Of a stretch of DNA of 64,000 nucleotides, positions 22,797 through 31,913 are shown piece by piece; within the stretch, counting starts at the first letter, position 1; every line of letters begins with the position of its first letter. The DNA lies in IMG/VR virus record IMGVR_UViG_3300027749_000089, positions 1 through 64,000 of that record. The stretch is one strand, 5' to 3'. The notes beneath the pieces were generated by a model. That model saw only the letters and a list, made by a program, of their open reading frames with translations, was not told the origin of the DNA and did not search any database. Both the position numbers and the translations under genes were made by a program. The DNA is from a virus.

Positions 22797-24319
22797 CAAC
22801 CGTCGCAGTTCAATCTAGACGCGGTACTACAACTGAACATACAACATTTACAGGTCTTATAGGTGAGTCTACCATAGACACAACAAAGCACACAGTTGTG
22901 GTACACGATGGCAGTACACCGGGTGGTTTCCCTTTACAAAAAGAGTTATCATCTGGACAAAATATAAAAACAATTAACGGAACAACCATCCTTGGTTCTG
23001 GAAATATCACCTTACTTGCAGCAATCCCTGCAGCGACAACTTCTATTCTTGGTGGTGTTAAGGTTGATGGTACAACCATTACAATAAATGGAGCTGGTAC
23101 TATAACAGCTATTGGTGGTGGTGGAGGTCTTTCACCTACAGGCATTAAGACTGCTGCATATACAGCGGCTAAAAACGAATTAGTTAGATGTAATACTACA
23201 GCTGGAGCTTTTTCAGTTAGTATGCCATCGACACCAACAGACGGAGATATTGTAGGTGTTGTGGATATTTATAACACTTTTACAGCTAATAAACTTACTG
23301 TATTGCCAAATGGCGGTACTATTGAAGGCGATGCAACTTCATTAATTTTAGACATTAGCGGTGCTTCTGTTTCTTTTGTGTATAATCAAGCAACAACTAA
23401 TTGGAGATTGTTAGAAACACCAACAGCTGCCGTAAGTCCTCCTGCTGCGGTTACGTCTGTTGCGGCACCAACTATTACTGCAACAGGGACCGATATTACA
23501 ACTTCGGTAGTTACAAGTACATCGACTCCAGTAATTACGATTAATATACCTAGCGCTAGCGCAACGGCTAGAGGTGTCTTAACAGCCGCTGATTGGAGTA
23601 CTTTTAATAGCAAACAGGTTGCTTTAGTTAGCGGCACTAATGTAAAAACAGTCAATGGTAGTTCTATACTAGGCTCAGGTGATTTAACAATTGCTGGTGT
23701 AACTTCAGTAGCTGCATTAACAATCGGTAATACAGGTACGGATATAACATCTAGTGTAGCCACAAGCACATCGACTCCAGTAATTACGATTAATATACCT
23801 AGCGCTAGCGCAACGGCTAGAGGTCTTTTAACTTCTACTGATTGGGGTACTTTTAACTCTAAACAAGCAGCTATTACTTTTGGCACTAATGTTTTAACCT
23901 TTATTGGAACTCCATCTAGTGCTAATTTATCAGCCGCTATTACGGATGAAACTGGTTCTGGCTCTTTAGTATTTGCCACAAGTCCATCTTTAACAACGCC
24001 AACAACTATAGGATTGAAAGGTACTAAAATAGCTATGCCAGCTAATGATATTAATTTAGCTACTGGTGATTATTTTACTAAAACTATTTCCTCAGCCGTT
24101 ACACTTACAGTATCTAATGTTCCTACTGCCGGAACTGTAGCTAGTTTTATCTTAGATTTAATAAATGGTGGAGCAGCAACTATTACTTGGTGGACTACTA
24201 AATGGGCTGGGGGGATAGCTCCTACATTGACTGCTGCGGGTAGAGATAGTTTAGGGTTCTTTACCCATGATGGTGGAACTACTTGGACAGGGTTAGTTCT
24301 TGGAAAGGATATTAAGTAA
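22793..24319 (+). CDS. Tail fibre protein
   Basis: Protein of 508 residues. The N-terminal domain (RRGTTTEHTTFTGLIGE, DTTKHTVVVHDGS) is the attachment module seen in phage tropism-determinant and fibre proteins. Then come three versions of the unit KTINGTTILGSGNIT, and two copies of a TPVITINIPSASATARG segment whose DNA is identical over 57 bases. The C-terminus is a beta-rich tip (TITWWTTKWAGG, HDGGTTWTGLVLG). Trimeric fibre geometry is likely. It overlaps the propeller protein gene by one base. Confidence 0.82.
   Translation: MTTVAVQSRRGTTTEHTTFTGLIGESTIDTTKHTVVVHDGSTPGGFPLQKELSSGQNIKTINGTTILGSGNITLLAAIPAATTSILGGVKVDGTTITINGAGTITAIGGGGGLSPTGIKTAAYTAAKNELVRCNTTAGAFSVSMPSTPTDGDIVGVVDIYNTFTANKLTVLPNGGTIEGDATSLILDISGASVSFVYNQATTNWRLLETPTAAVSPPAAVTSVAAPTITATGTDITTSVVTSTSTPVITINIPSASATARGVLTAADWSTFNSKQVALVSGTNVKTVNGSSILGSGDLTIAGVTSVAALTIGNTGTDITSSVATSTSTPVITINIPSASATARGLLTSTDWGTFNSKQAAITFGTNVLTFIGTPSSANLSAAITDETGSGSLVFATSPSLTTPTTIGLKGTKIAMPANDINLATGDYFTKTISSAVTLTVSNVPTAGTVASFILDLINGGAATITWWTTKWAGGIAPTLTAAGRDSLGFFTHDGGTTWTGLVLGKDIK
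23519..23575 (+). repeat. 57-bp direct repeat within tail fibre gene, copy 1
   Basis: Exactly repeated at 23768-23824, 249 bases apart, in the same frame. It encodes part of the STSTPVITINIPSASATARG unit. Confidence 0.95.
23768..23824 (+). repeat. 57-bp direct repeat within tail fibre gene, copy 2
   Basis: Identical to 23519-23575, in frame; a likely product of module duplication and a site for recombination that adds or removes an 83-codon unit. Confidence 0.95.
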
Positions 24320-26853
24320 TGAGTGCTACTAAAGATATAATCATGGCGGGATATACACCATTATCTGATAATTTTTGGCACACTACTTTAGATACAGCTA
24401 GTGTAAATGATGTTATTTATGCTAGTGCGTATGATAGTAGCGGTAATGTCTATATTACAGGACAAGCTGGAACTGCTGATACTACTACACCTGCTTTTAT
24501 AGCTAAAGTAAACTCTTTAGGGATTCTACAATGGCAAAGAAAATTAGATTGGTCTCCTTATGTAGATACAGGAACCTCTATTAATTTAGATAGCTCTGGT
24601 AATATTTATATAATCGGTAATACAGCTAATGTAGGAGCTTTTATTGCTAAATATAGCAATAGTGGTACTATCCAATGGCAGCGTACAATTACTAAGGCTC
24701 CTGGAGTATATACAGTATATGATATTATTATTACAAATACAGATATTTATATTGCAGGGCAAGGTTACAACACTGTAACTTCTAAAAATTCAGCAGTTTT
24801 AATCAAATATAATACTAGCGGTACTTTACAATGGTCTAAAGGTCTTTCAGGGTTTTCTGATGTGTCAATAGGAAGGTCAATATCTATAGATACTACTGGA
24901 AATATTTACCTAGCTGGCGACTATTTTATGAGTAGTTCTGTGTATGGGGTATTTTTAAGTAAATTTAACGCAGAAGGAACTTTATTAGCTCTTATTAAAT
25001 TTTCAGTACCTACTTCAGATTGTGTTGTAGGTAAAATACAAGTTAATAGTATTGATAACTCTATTTATCTAGTTATGACCGAATCACTAGTATCAGGGTA
25101 CTCTTCAACTTATATAATTAAAACAGATTCTTCATTAATTTTACAATGGCAACGTAAATTAACTAAAACAAATTCTACGTTTAATTTAAAAAGTGTTTCT
25201 ACCGATTCTGCAGGTAATGTCTATGCTGCTGGAAATTTGAGTAGTAATTCTTTAGGTTATATTTATAAGTACTCGCCTAGTGGTACTATAATTTGGGTTA
25301 GAAATTGGTATTGGTCTGGAGATTATCAACCAGAACTTTACGATATAAATTGTGCTAATGATACCGCTATGTATATAACGGGTTCTATGAAAGTAGGAAC
25401 TATAGCAGTTATTTCTAAATTACCCCAAGATGGTTCACTACAAGGAGTTGCAACTGTAGGTACTTTACCTATTACTTATAATAGCACGGTAACTTTAACT
25501 GATAGTGCTGGCAATGCTAGCGTAAGCAATAATATCAGTGCGTGGTTAGCTAAATCATTAACACCTTCTGGGCTAGCAACTCCTAATAAATTTAAAATAA
25601 TTGGGGATACTGGATGTATTCTTGGAGGTTATAGCCCTACGTATGCCACTAGTGCCTGCTCTCGTTTTAATTCAAATGGTAGCATTTTAAATTCTTTTAC
25701 AATGGCAAGTCCTCCTTCTGTATTTACAGAATCTACAACAGATAGTTCTGGTAATATTTATATTAGTGGTACTGGGACTGCAAAATTTATAGCTAAATAT
25801 ACTTCTGCTGGTATAGTTGTATTTATTAGAAATATGACAGCTATAGGTACTGTCAGATGTATGGGAATGGTTACAGATTCGTCTAATAATGTATATTCTT
25901 TAATTTCTTCTGCTTATGGTGCTAGCACAGCAGATACAACTATTTTAATTAAATATGATTCTACAGGAACTATTTTATGGAAACGTACCTTATACCTAAC
26001 AGATAGAAACGTATCCTCTTTAAAACTTTGTATTGCAAATAATAATTTATATATTGGTAGCAATATTTATACAACTGGTACTCAGGCACCATCTATAGGC
26101 TTACTTACTAAATATAATAGTAGTGGGGTACTGCAATGGAAAGTTAACTTTACTACAGTCATGATTTTATCTGATATTATAGTAGATTCTTTTGAAAATA
26201 TTTATGTTGCAGGTTCAAGTAGTGGTTATTTGCAATCCTATCTTATAAAATTTGATAATACAGGAGCAATTATATCTACTGTTACAACCGTTAGTTATAA
26301 TAATTATCTTACTATAGATTCTTTAGGTAATATCTATATTACTGGGGTGGATTTAAATAATTATAATTATATAGCTATTTCTAAATTTAACTCTACAGGA
26401 ACTTTACAATTTGTTAGAAATTTATATGTACCATCTAAAACTTGTACGTCTCTTGGAATTGGTATGACTTCTACGAATGATATTATGATAGGAGGTACTT
26501 TAAATAATGATTTTCCTGGGCAAGTTGGTTTTGTAGCTAAATTGCCTTCCGATGGTAGTTTAATGGGAACACTATCAGCGGGCACACCTAATATTATATA
26601 TGCGTCAGAAACTGCAACATCTACAGCTGTTGCAGGATTAGCTACTACTAGTTCTTCCGTTTTAGAAGCTGCTGATACAAGTTACTCTGAATCAACTTAT
26701 ACCGGAGGTGCTATAACCTATGCTTCTTCTGGAACTTTTAGTGTAATTTCAGTAAATGATAATATAACAGTATCAACATTAACCACCACAGAAGCTGCAG
26801 GTTCCTTAACTGAGTCTGCTGGAAATATGACAACCGCTAATTTAAAACTTTAA
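24319..26853 (+). CDS. Large beta-propeller tail protein (SBBP-like repeats)
   Basis: Protein of 844 residues made almost entirely of repeats of the form D-S-S/A-G-N-I/V-Y-I/A-x-G followed by F-I-A-K-Y-x-S-x-G-T-x-x-W-Q-R. This is the signature of SBBP/delta-60 type propeller blades; roughly two propellers with a linker near 370-420 are suggested by a repeated VISKLPQDGSL / FVAKLPSDGSL segment. The C-terminal ~80 residues are Thr/Ser/Ala-rich. It follows the fibre gene directly and precedes a tail-fibre chaperone, so it is probably the receptor-binding distal fibre. Confidence 0.75.
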   Translation: MSATKDIIMAGYTPLSDNFWHTTLDTASVNDVIYASAYDSSGNVYITGQAGTADTTTPAFIAKVNSLGILQWQRKLDWSPYVDTGTSINLDSSGNIYIIGNTANVGAFIAKYSNSGTIQWQRTITKAPGVYTVYDIIITNTDIYIAGQGYNTVTSKNSAVLIKYNTSGTLQWSKGLSGFSDVSIGRSISIDTTGNIYLAGDYFMSSSVYGVFLSKFNAEGTLLALIKFSVPTSDCVVGKIQVNSIDNSIYLVMTESLVSGYSSTYIIKTDSSLILQWQRKLTKTNSTFNLKSVSTDSAGNVYAAGNLSSNSLGYIYKYSPSGTIIWVRNWYWSGDYQPELYDINCANDTAMYITGSMKVGTIAVISKLPQDGSLQGVATVGTLPITYNSTVTLTDSAGNASVSNNISAWLAKSLTPSGLATPNKFKIIGDTGCILGGYSPTYATSACSRFNSNGSILNSFTMASPPSVFTESTTDSSGNIYISGTGTAKFIAKYTSAGIVVFIRNMTAIGTVRCMGMVTDSSNNVYSLISSAYGASTADTTILIKYDSTGTILWKRTLYLTDRNVSSLKLCIANNNLYIGSNIYTTGTQAPSIGLLTKYNSSGVLQWKVNFTTVMILSDIIVDSFENIYVAGSSSGYLQSYLIKFDNTGAIISTVTTVSYNNYLTIDSLGNIYITGVDLNNYNYIAISKFNSTGTLQFVRNLYVPSKTCTSLGIGMTSTNDIMIGGTLNNDFPGQVGFVAKLPSDGSLMGTLSAGTPNIIYASETATSTAVAGLATTSSSVLEAADTSYSESTYTGGAITYASSGTFSVISVNDNITVSTLTTTEAAGSLTESAGNMTTANLKL

Positions 26854-26862
26854 GGCAATAAA

Positions 26863-27315
26863 ATGCAAGTAGCTATTGTAAATAATAATGAAATATCTAG
26901 TATAGATTCAATTTATACTTTATTCCCAAATGTATCTTTTCCGGTAACAGGAGTTGATAATGCTTTTTTAACTGACCATTCTTTATTACCTCTTCAAGTT
27001 TGGGAAGTTTTTGATAGTACTACTGAAAAATTAGTAAATTGTCAACCCTATATTAAGGATGGTAAAGTTTTTACTTATATAAAAGAGACAAAAACTCAAG
27101 AAGAACTTATAGCTGATTTAGAGCTTACTAGTCTAAGAACTGTAGATGATATTAGATTTAAACGTAACCAATTACTTAAAGATTCAGACTGGACTCAAGT
27201 AGCTGACGCTCCTGTGGATAAAGAAGCATGGGCTACTTATAGACAAGAACTTAGAGATATAACATCTCAAACAGGATTTCCTGACAACATTATATTTCCT
27301 TCACCACCTAACTAG
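26863..27315 (+). CDS. Tail fibre assembly chaperone
   Basis: Protein of 150 residues. The C-terminal half has the conserved phage tail-assembly signature: R[14 protein letters not shown], then [11 protein letters not shown], and [12 protein letters not shown] at the end. Such proteins help fold or attach the fibre encoded next to them. It lies ten bases after the propeller gene and nine before another fibre gene. Confidence 0.85.
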   Translation: MQVAIVNNNEISSIDSIYTLFPNVSFPVTGVDNAFLTDHSLLPLQVWEVFDSTTEKLVNCQPYIKDGKVFTYIKETKTQEELIADLELTSLRTVDDIRFKRNQLLKDSDWTQVADAPVDKEAWATYRQELRDITSQTGFPDNIIFPSPPN

Positions 27316-27323
27316 GAGAAATC

Positions 27324-28055
27324 ATGGCTAAAAATTTATCAGATATTCTCCGTGGTGCTAATTATGGGACATTGCCTATAATTAATGGGGGTACAGGGGT
27401 AACTACTTCTACTGGTAGTGGAAATCTAGTATTTTCTATATCACCAACTTTAGTAACTCCTATTTTAGGAACACCTGCAAGTGGGATTTTAACTAGTTGT
27501 ACAGGATTACCTTTAACTACAGGTATAACTGGTATATTACCTATAGCTAATGGAGGTACAGGGGCAACAACTTTAGCTGGTGCAAACTTACCAGTAACAA
27601 ATGTAGCAAATACCTTTACAGGTACACAGACTTTTAGTGGAACATCAACTACACTAGCGGCTATATTAACTAATGCGGCTGAAACTACTACGGTGTCTGC
27701 TACTGCGGCTACTGGAACGATTGCATACTATACTGCGTCACAGTCTGTAATGTACTATACAACTAATGCTTCGGCTAACTGGACTTTAAATATTAGGCAT
27801 TCAGTAGGAACTACTTTAAATACTGTAATGGCTATAGGTCAAACTGTTACAGCTACTTTTATGGTAACTCAAGGCACTACAGCATTTTATAATAACGTAG
27901 TACAAGTAGATGGAACAACGGTAACACCTAAATGGCAAGGGGGTTCAGCACCAACAACCGGCAATGGAAGTTCTATTGATGTTTATACCTATGCTATTAC
28001 AAAAACTGCTGCTGCGACATTTACTGTCTTAGCTGCTGTTACTAAATTTGCTTAA
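27324..28055 (+). CDS. Short tail fibre protein
   Basis: Protein of 243 residues. N-terminal [18 protein letters not shown] and [16 protein letters not shown] are repeats typical of phage fibres, followed by an adhesin-like beta-rich part with aromatic repeats ([20 protein letters not shown]) and a compact C-terminal domain. Starts after AGGAG. Probably a second fibre or a fibre tip acting with the propeller protein that follows. Confidence 0.7.
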   Translation: MAKNLSDILRGANYGTLPIINGGTGVTTSTGSGNLVFSISPTLVTPILGTPASGILTSCTGLPLTTGITGILPIANGGTGATTLAGANLPVTNVANTFTGTQTFSGTSTTLAAILTNAAETTTVSATAATGTIAYYTASQSVMYYTTNASANWTLNIRHSVGTTLNTVMAIGQTVTATFMVTQGTTAFYNNVVQVDGTTVTPKWQGGSAPTTGNGSSIDVYTYAITKTAAATFTVLAAVTKFA

Positions 28056-28064
28056 GGATTATTT

Positions 28065-29129
28065 ATGCCTTTAATTTCAAGTTTAGGTTTAATGAATGCT
28101 ATAGGATTTTGGTTTAGTAGTTTAAAATACCCACCGTCGATAGCGATGAGTTCTATGAATGCACCATACCAAGATATTTACCCTTGGGTAACAGGCGTAG
28201 GTTTTGGTGTAAGGTTTACAAATCCAACAACCACAATGGCTATAGGTGCTAAAGGGTTTTCATTTAACACTAACTCATCTGTTGTTTCGTTTGGTATGAA
28301 TGGTTCTCCTTTTATAACTACTTATAAGTGGAGTCCTTTAGGGTATGGGACAAAATATATTGACCCGTCACCTTCTTTTACTGGAGGGTCAAATGGTCCT
28401 GTATTTAACCCTGTAGGTGATACTATTGCTATAGGGCAAACAGCAACACCTTTTATTGGCGCATACCCTTGGAATGATACTACAGGTTATGGTACAAAAT
28501 ATGCTGACCCTTCTATATTGCCAGCCAGCACAGGGAACGCCATTGCTTTTTCTCCCAATGGAAATGATATATTTCTTGGGCATACTACTACCCCAAATAT
28601 GACTGCTTATGCTTGGAGTTCTGGGTTTGGTACAAAATACGCTAACCCCGCATCTGCGCTTTCCGGAAGAGGTCTTGCAGTAGCTATTAACACAGCAGAG
28701 AATGTATTAACAGTTGGTACAAATGGTACACCGTATGTTAATGCCTATATTTGGACAAGTGGAGTAGGGTTTGGAACTAAATATGCTGACCCTTCAACAT
28801 TACCTACAGGAAATATCAATTCCGCAACATTTAATCCTACAGGGACGGTAGTTTCTTACGCATCAAATGCGTCTCCATATGTAATATCGTACCCTTGGAG
28901 CGCAGGTTATGGGACAAAATATACTGACCCTAGCGTATTGCCGGTAATTAGCACAGGAGCAAGCGGTGTAAGTTTTAATTCAACAGGGTCAGATATAGCA
29001 GTAGCTTCAGATGGGACAACTGCTTTAACGGTCTATCCTTGGAGCGCAGGATATGGGACTAAATATACTGACCCAACTACACTTCCAACAGGCAGCAACG
29101 CATCCAAAGTAAGTTTTTCATCAAAGTAA
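28065..29129 (+). CDS. Seven-repeat beta-propeller fibre protein
   Basis: Protein of 354 residues with seven repeats of about 45 residues, each ending in the motif Y-x-W-x-x-G-x-G-T-K-Y-x-D-P (for example YPWSAGYGTKYTDP twice, YAWSSGFGTKYANP, YIWTSGVGFGTKYADP). Between them are F-N/S-x-x-G-x-x-I/V-A/S-x-G/A-x strands, the classic spacing of WD-like blades. Seven repeats fit one closed propeller. Probably a receptor-binding tip; it is preceded by a fibre gene and followed by a chaperone-like gene. Confidence 0.75.
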   Translation: MPLISSLGLMNAIGFWFSSLKYPPSIAMSSMNAPYQDIYPWVTGVGFGVRFTNPTTTMAIGAKGFSFNTNSSVVSFGMNGSPFITTYKWSPLGYGTKYIDPSPSFTGGSNGPVFNPVGDTIAIGQTATPFIGAYPWNDTTGYGTKYADPSILPASTGNAIAFSPNGNDIFLGHTTTPNMTAYAWSSGFGTKYANPASALSGRGLAVAINTAENVLTVGTNGTPYVNAYIWTSGVGFGTKYADPSTLPTGNINSATFNPTGTVVSYASNASPYVISYPWSAGYGTKYTDPSVLPVISTGASGVSFNSTGSDIAVASDGTTALTVYPWSAGYGTKYTDPTTLPTGSNASKVSFSSK

Positions 29130-29142
29130 TTAGGAATATAAA

Positions 29143-29559
29143 ATGTATTTAACAATAACAAACCAAGACACACTTAATATGCTTGCATTTAACATCGTGC
29201 ATAGAGAAAGAGAAGTAAACGGATACCAAATTAACATTGATAATTTTACTCAAATGTTAACGGTACTTCCACAAGGTGATGTCCCTTCTGATATTGCACA
29301 ATATGTAGGCGCAAAACCGGATAATCATACAAAAATAGACGATTTACCTTTATCTTTTAGTGACGAACAAATTGATTTAATCAGTAAGTATCAATATAGA
29401 GTTGATTTAACGTTAAGGGTACGAACTGAAAAAGCCGAGCAAAATAAAGCTAAAGCGGTTTTAAATGCTTTGAAAGCTCAAATCCCTACTGACCAACTAG
29501 ATGCTTTAGTTGCTGATGCTTTAGTTAAAGTTAATGCTCAATCTGCCCCTTCAGCTTAG
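29143..29559 (+). CDS. Probable tail fibre chaperone or fibre-associated protein
   Basis: Protein of 138 residues. The N-terminus is strand-rich (YLTITNQDTLNMLAFNIVHRE); the middle has HTKIDDLPLSFSDEQIDLISKYQ; the C-terminus is a helical Ala/Lys/Gln-rich segment (EKAEQNKAKAVLNALKAQIP). Its position after a fibre gene and its length suit an assembly chaperone, but the motif set of the gene at 26863 is absent. A perfect 8-bp inverted repeat overlaps its stop codon. Confidence 0.5.
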   Translation: MYLTITNQDTLNMLAFNIVHREREVNGYQINIDNFTQMLTVLPQGDVPSDIAQYVGAKPDNHTKIDDLPLSFSDEQIDLISKYQYRVDLTLRVRTEKAEQNKAKAVLNALKAQIPTDQLDALVADALVKVNAQSAPSA

Positions 29560-29580
29560 CTTATAGCTGAAGTAAGATTT
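29549..29580 (+). terminator. Weak terminator-like hairpin
   Basis: CTTCAGCT/AGCTGAAG (29549-29556 and 29565-29572) with an 8-base loop containing the stop codon, followed by TAAGATTTT. The T-run is short and displaced, so partial termination at best. The rest of the gap to 29651 shows only a ribosome binding site. Confidence 0.45.
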
Positions 29581-29651
29581 TAATGGAAGTATTACGCAAG
29601 GACTTTGTAAAGCCAAAGAAAACCAACTTTTAATTAATTAAGGAGTACAGT

Positions 29652-30554
29652 ATGGCTGACATGACAACACCAAATATTTTTACAATGCCACAAACTGGTG
29701 GTAACAGCGACATGGGTATGGGCGCAATTACACCTTTAATCTTAGGTGCGGCTCTTTTCGGTGGGAAAGGCGGATTGTTCGGTAACAACAGTGGCGTGGA
29801 TGCAGCGGCAGCTGCAGCAGTTCATGGCGCCACCACAACAGAAGTCCAAGGTATCATAAACGGTATTAATACTATTCAAGATATTGGTTCAGTAAGACGC
29901 GAAATCGGTGAAGTTCAAAGAGAAATCTGGAAAGCTGAAGGCGATGTACAAAATGCAGTTACGGCAAGTGCTGGAAATCTTAATAATACGATTTTACAAT
30001 CGCAAATTGCATCAATGCAAGGTCAAGCAGCTATTATGGCTTCTGTTGATATGCATGCAAGTGATTTGTCAGGTGAAATTAGCACTTCATTAGCAGCAAC
30101 TAATGCAGCTTTCGCAGTGACCAATGCAGCTATTGCGGCGGGTACAGCAGCGGCAGCATTAGCAGCTAAAGATGGTGAGATTGCAGGTTTACGTAATACA
30201 CAAATTATTACAGCAACTATTTCTGCTGATGGTAGTTTAACACGTGCCGCTATTGCAGATCTTAAAGATCAATTACCGAATGCTCGCGAATTACAATTAC
30301 AACGTGAAGTTGGTGTGTTAGAAGTTCAATTATCACGTCAATTAGCAGCTGAAAATGTTCGTTCAGGTAATGTTGATGTTATCACTAATGTTAACCAAAC
30401 AGCTACCCAAACTAACCAACAAGTCCAGATTCAAGCAATCTTGGGTGCGATTCAAGGATTGAGTCATAATCAAAGTGCAATGGCTACAAACTTGAATATC
30501 GGAGGCTACCAACGTGGTGTTAATCAAACACCAACTAACGTTGCCGGGTTTTAA
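29652..30554 (+). CDS. Ala-rich virion protein candidate
   Basis: Protein of 300 residues with a Gly/Met-rich start (MGMGAITPLILGAALFGGKGGLFG), a long Ala-rich helical centre with coiled-coil character (AATNAAFAVTNAAIAAGTAAAALAA) and a Gln/Asn-rich end. It uses CGT for Arg like the capsid gene, and has AAGGAG ahead of its ATG, both signs of strong expression. A structural or internal virion protein is likely. No family recognised. Confidence 0.6.
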   Translation: MADMTTPNIFTMPQTGGNSDMGMGAITPLILGAALFGGKGGLFGNNSGVDAAAAAAVHGATTTEVQGIINGINTIQDIGSVRREIGEVQREIWKAEGDVQNAVTASAGNLNNTILQSQIASMQGQAAIMASVDMHASDLSGEISTSLAATNAAFAVTNAAIAAGTAAAALAAKDGEIAGLRNTQIITATISADGSLTRAAIADLKDQLPNARELQLQREVGVLEVQLSRQLAAENVRSGNVDVITNVNQTATQTNQQVQIQAILGAIQGLSHNQSAMATNLNIGGYQRGVNQTPTNVAGF

Positions 30555-30568
30555 AGAGAAATCAAAAT

Positions 30569-30916
30569 ATGGACTCGTCAGTAATCCAAAGACAGATCGA
30601 GCTTCTCCAAGCACAAATGATACCCGTGAGAGCACAAGCGATGAAACGAGTAGAATCGGTGGAAGAGACGGTGAAGAGAGTTCTTCAGACAGAGATGGCG
30701 AAGTTACAACCACCTAGTTTACAAGCAGAACCTATAGTAAGTGAAGAAGGCGTTAATATGCTTTCTGCTATAGGCTCTGCCTTGACTGAAGAACAACAAC
30801 AATGGTTATCATTGCCAGAAAATCAATCCTGTATTATCGAATTCTTTTCTACAATGGAAGGGCAAGCTATAACAAGACGATTCTTTACGGCATATAAGGA
30901 ATACAAATGCAAGTAG
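30569..30916 (+). CDS. Small helical protein, unknown function
   Basis: Protein of 115 residues, helical, Gln/Glu-rich (IQRQIELLQAQMIPVRAQAMKR), with a second helical part beginning EEGVNMLSAIGSALTEEQQQW and ending in a basic YKEYKCK. It overlaps the next gene by ten bases. Position between a virion protein candidate and the lysis genes gives no clear role. Confidence 0.6.
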   Translation: MDSSVIQRQIELLQAQMIPVRAQAMKRVESVEETVKRVLQTEMAKLQPPSLQAEPIVSEEGVNMLSAIGSALTEEQQQWLSLPENQSCIIEFFSTMEGQAITRRFFTAYKEYKCK

Positions 30917-31161
30917 TACACACAGTAAAACTCTCTACTGAAGAGAAGGATGAATTGCTAAAGTTAGCAGTTAAGGTTGGTACGGTTCAAGAAAGTACAG
31001 CTTATACACCTGAAGAAAAGACTAAGTTAATTAAAGATAATATGGATTGGTTTAATTCATTATTATGTGATTACATTCATGATGCTTTCACATACGGTTA
31101 TAATGAAGGTAAAAATTTAGCCGATATTAAAGATACAGAAATGTATAAACCTACAGTTTAA
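30907..31161 (+). CDS. Small hypothetical protein
   Basis: Protein of 84 residues with two charged helices (STEEKDELLKLAVKVG and PEEKTKLIKDNMDWFNSLL) and a C-terminal GYNEGKNLADIKD. No signal or membrane segment. Overlaps the preceding gene. Unknown function. Confidence 0.6.
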   Translation: MQVVHTVKLSTEEKDELLKLAVKVGTVQESTAYTPEEKTKLIKDNMDWFNSLLCDYIHDAFTYGYNEGKNLADIKDTEMYKPTV

Positions 31162-31173
31162 TTGGAGACAATT

Positions 31174-31305
31174 ATGTCATTTATAGATGATTTGAAAGAC
31201 GCAGTAGAAACAGTTGTAGAAGTAGCAGTACCTGTATTACCTCATGAAGTAGTAGAAACAGTTGTTGATGTAACAATCGACACTATTGCGGATGCTGTAT
31301 CATGA
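31174..31305 (+). CDS. 43-residue amphipathic peptide upstream of endolysin
   Basis: Very small acidic protein with two near-repeats (DAVETVVEVAVPVL and EVVETVVDVTIDTIADAVS) forming amphipathic helices. GGAG precedes the ATG and the stop overlaps the next ATG as ATGA. Conserved position directly before lysozyme suggests a lysis-related or membrane-surface role, not proven. Confidence 0.55.
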   Translation: MSFIDDLKDAVETVVEVAVPVLPHEVVETVVDVTIDTIADAVS

Positions 31306-31460
31306 AGAATACTTTAGAAAAAGCGTTTAAAGATGCAGGAAAAGCTATTAATCACACTGTACACGAAGCAGCGGATGTTGCAGAAAAAGTTGTGATTAAT
31401 CCTGATGTACAAGAAGTAGCAAAAGAAGTTGCTATTGGCGTTATTGTTGCAGCGGTATAA
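31302..31460 (+). CDS. 52-residue helical peptide upstream of endolysin
   Basis: Small protein, ATGA-coupled to the previous gene. Helical with a hydrophobic end (EVAIGVIVAAV) that could insert in a membrane, and the segment HEAADVAEKVVINPDVQEVAKE resembling the preceding peptide. The two may form a pair made by duplication. The endolysin starts two bases after its stop. Confidence 0.55.
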   Translation: MKNTLEKAFKDAGKAINHTVHEAADVAEKVVINPDVQEVAKEVAIGVIVAAV

Positions 31461-31462
31461 TT

Positions 31463-31912
31463 ATGGAACTTAGCGATAAAGGCGCAGAAGACTTAAAAGG
31501 TTCTGAAGGGTTTAGATCGCAACCGTATCCAGATGGTGAGGGCGTCCCTACTATTGGCTTTGGTAGTACTCTCTATGAGAATGGTACTAGAGTCACATTA
31601 AAGGACGCTCCCATTACTAAGGAGCGAGCGTTACAAATCTTCAAAGTTACCCTTAAGCAATACACAAGTGCAGTTGATAAAAACGTAACTGTACCGTTAA
31701 CACAAAACGAATTTGATGCATTAGTAGAGTTTACATATAACGTAGGTGTAGCCGCTTTTAAAGGTTCTACATTATTGAAACTACTTAATGCAGGGGCGCC
31801 TAAAGATCAAGTGGCTGCTCAATTCCTTAGATGGAATAAAGATGAAGGTAAAGTCGTTCCAGGCTTAACCAATAGACGTAAACATGAATCAACTAAATTT
31901 TTAGGAAAATAA
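31463..31912 (+). CDS. Endolysin, GH24 lysozyme
   Basis: T4-lysozyme-type muramidase of 149 residues that cleaves the N-acetylmuramic acid to N-acetylglucosamine bond of peptidoglycan at lysis. The catalytic triad has the exact family spacing: E15, eight residues, D24, five residues, T30 (SEGFRSQPYPDGEGVPTIGFG). Further family elements are ALVEFTYNVG and GLTNRRKHE. It has no signal peptide or membrane anchor, so release must depend on a holin; candidates are the small membrane proteins at 17474-17923, 19252 or 31302. Confidence 0.95.
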   Translation: MELSDKGAEDLKGSEGFRSQPYPDGEGVPTIGFGSTLYENGTRVTLKDAPITKERALQIFKVTLKQYTSAVDKNVTVPLTQNEFDALVEFTYNVGVAAFKGSTLLKLLNAGAPKDQVAAQFLRWNKDEGKVVPGLTNRRKHESTKFLGK

Positions 31913-31913
31913 A

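Noticed and set aside
23386-23979. Minus-strand frame of ~197 codons within the tail fibre gene
   Set aside because: Shadow of the Thr/Ala/Val-rich repeats on the + strand; its translation is a repetitive Val/Ile/Pro pattern without a start signal.
29583-29633. 16-codon frame (MEVLRKDFVKPKKTNF) in the gap before the 29652 gene
   Set aside because: No good ribosome binding site and too short to support; may be a remnant.
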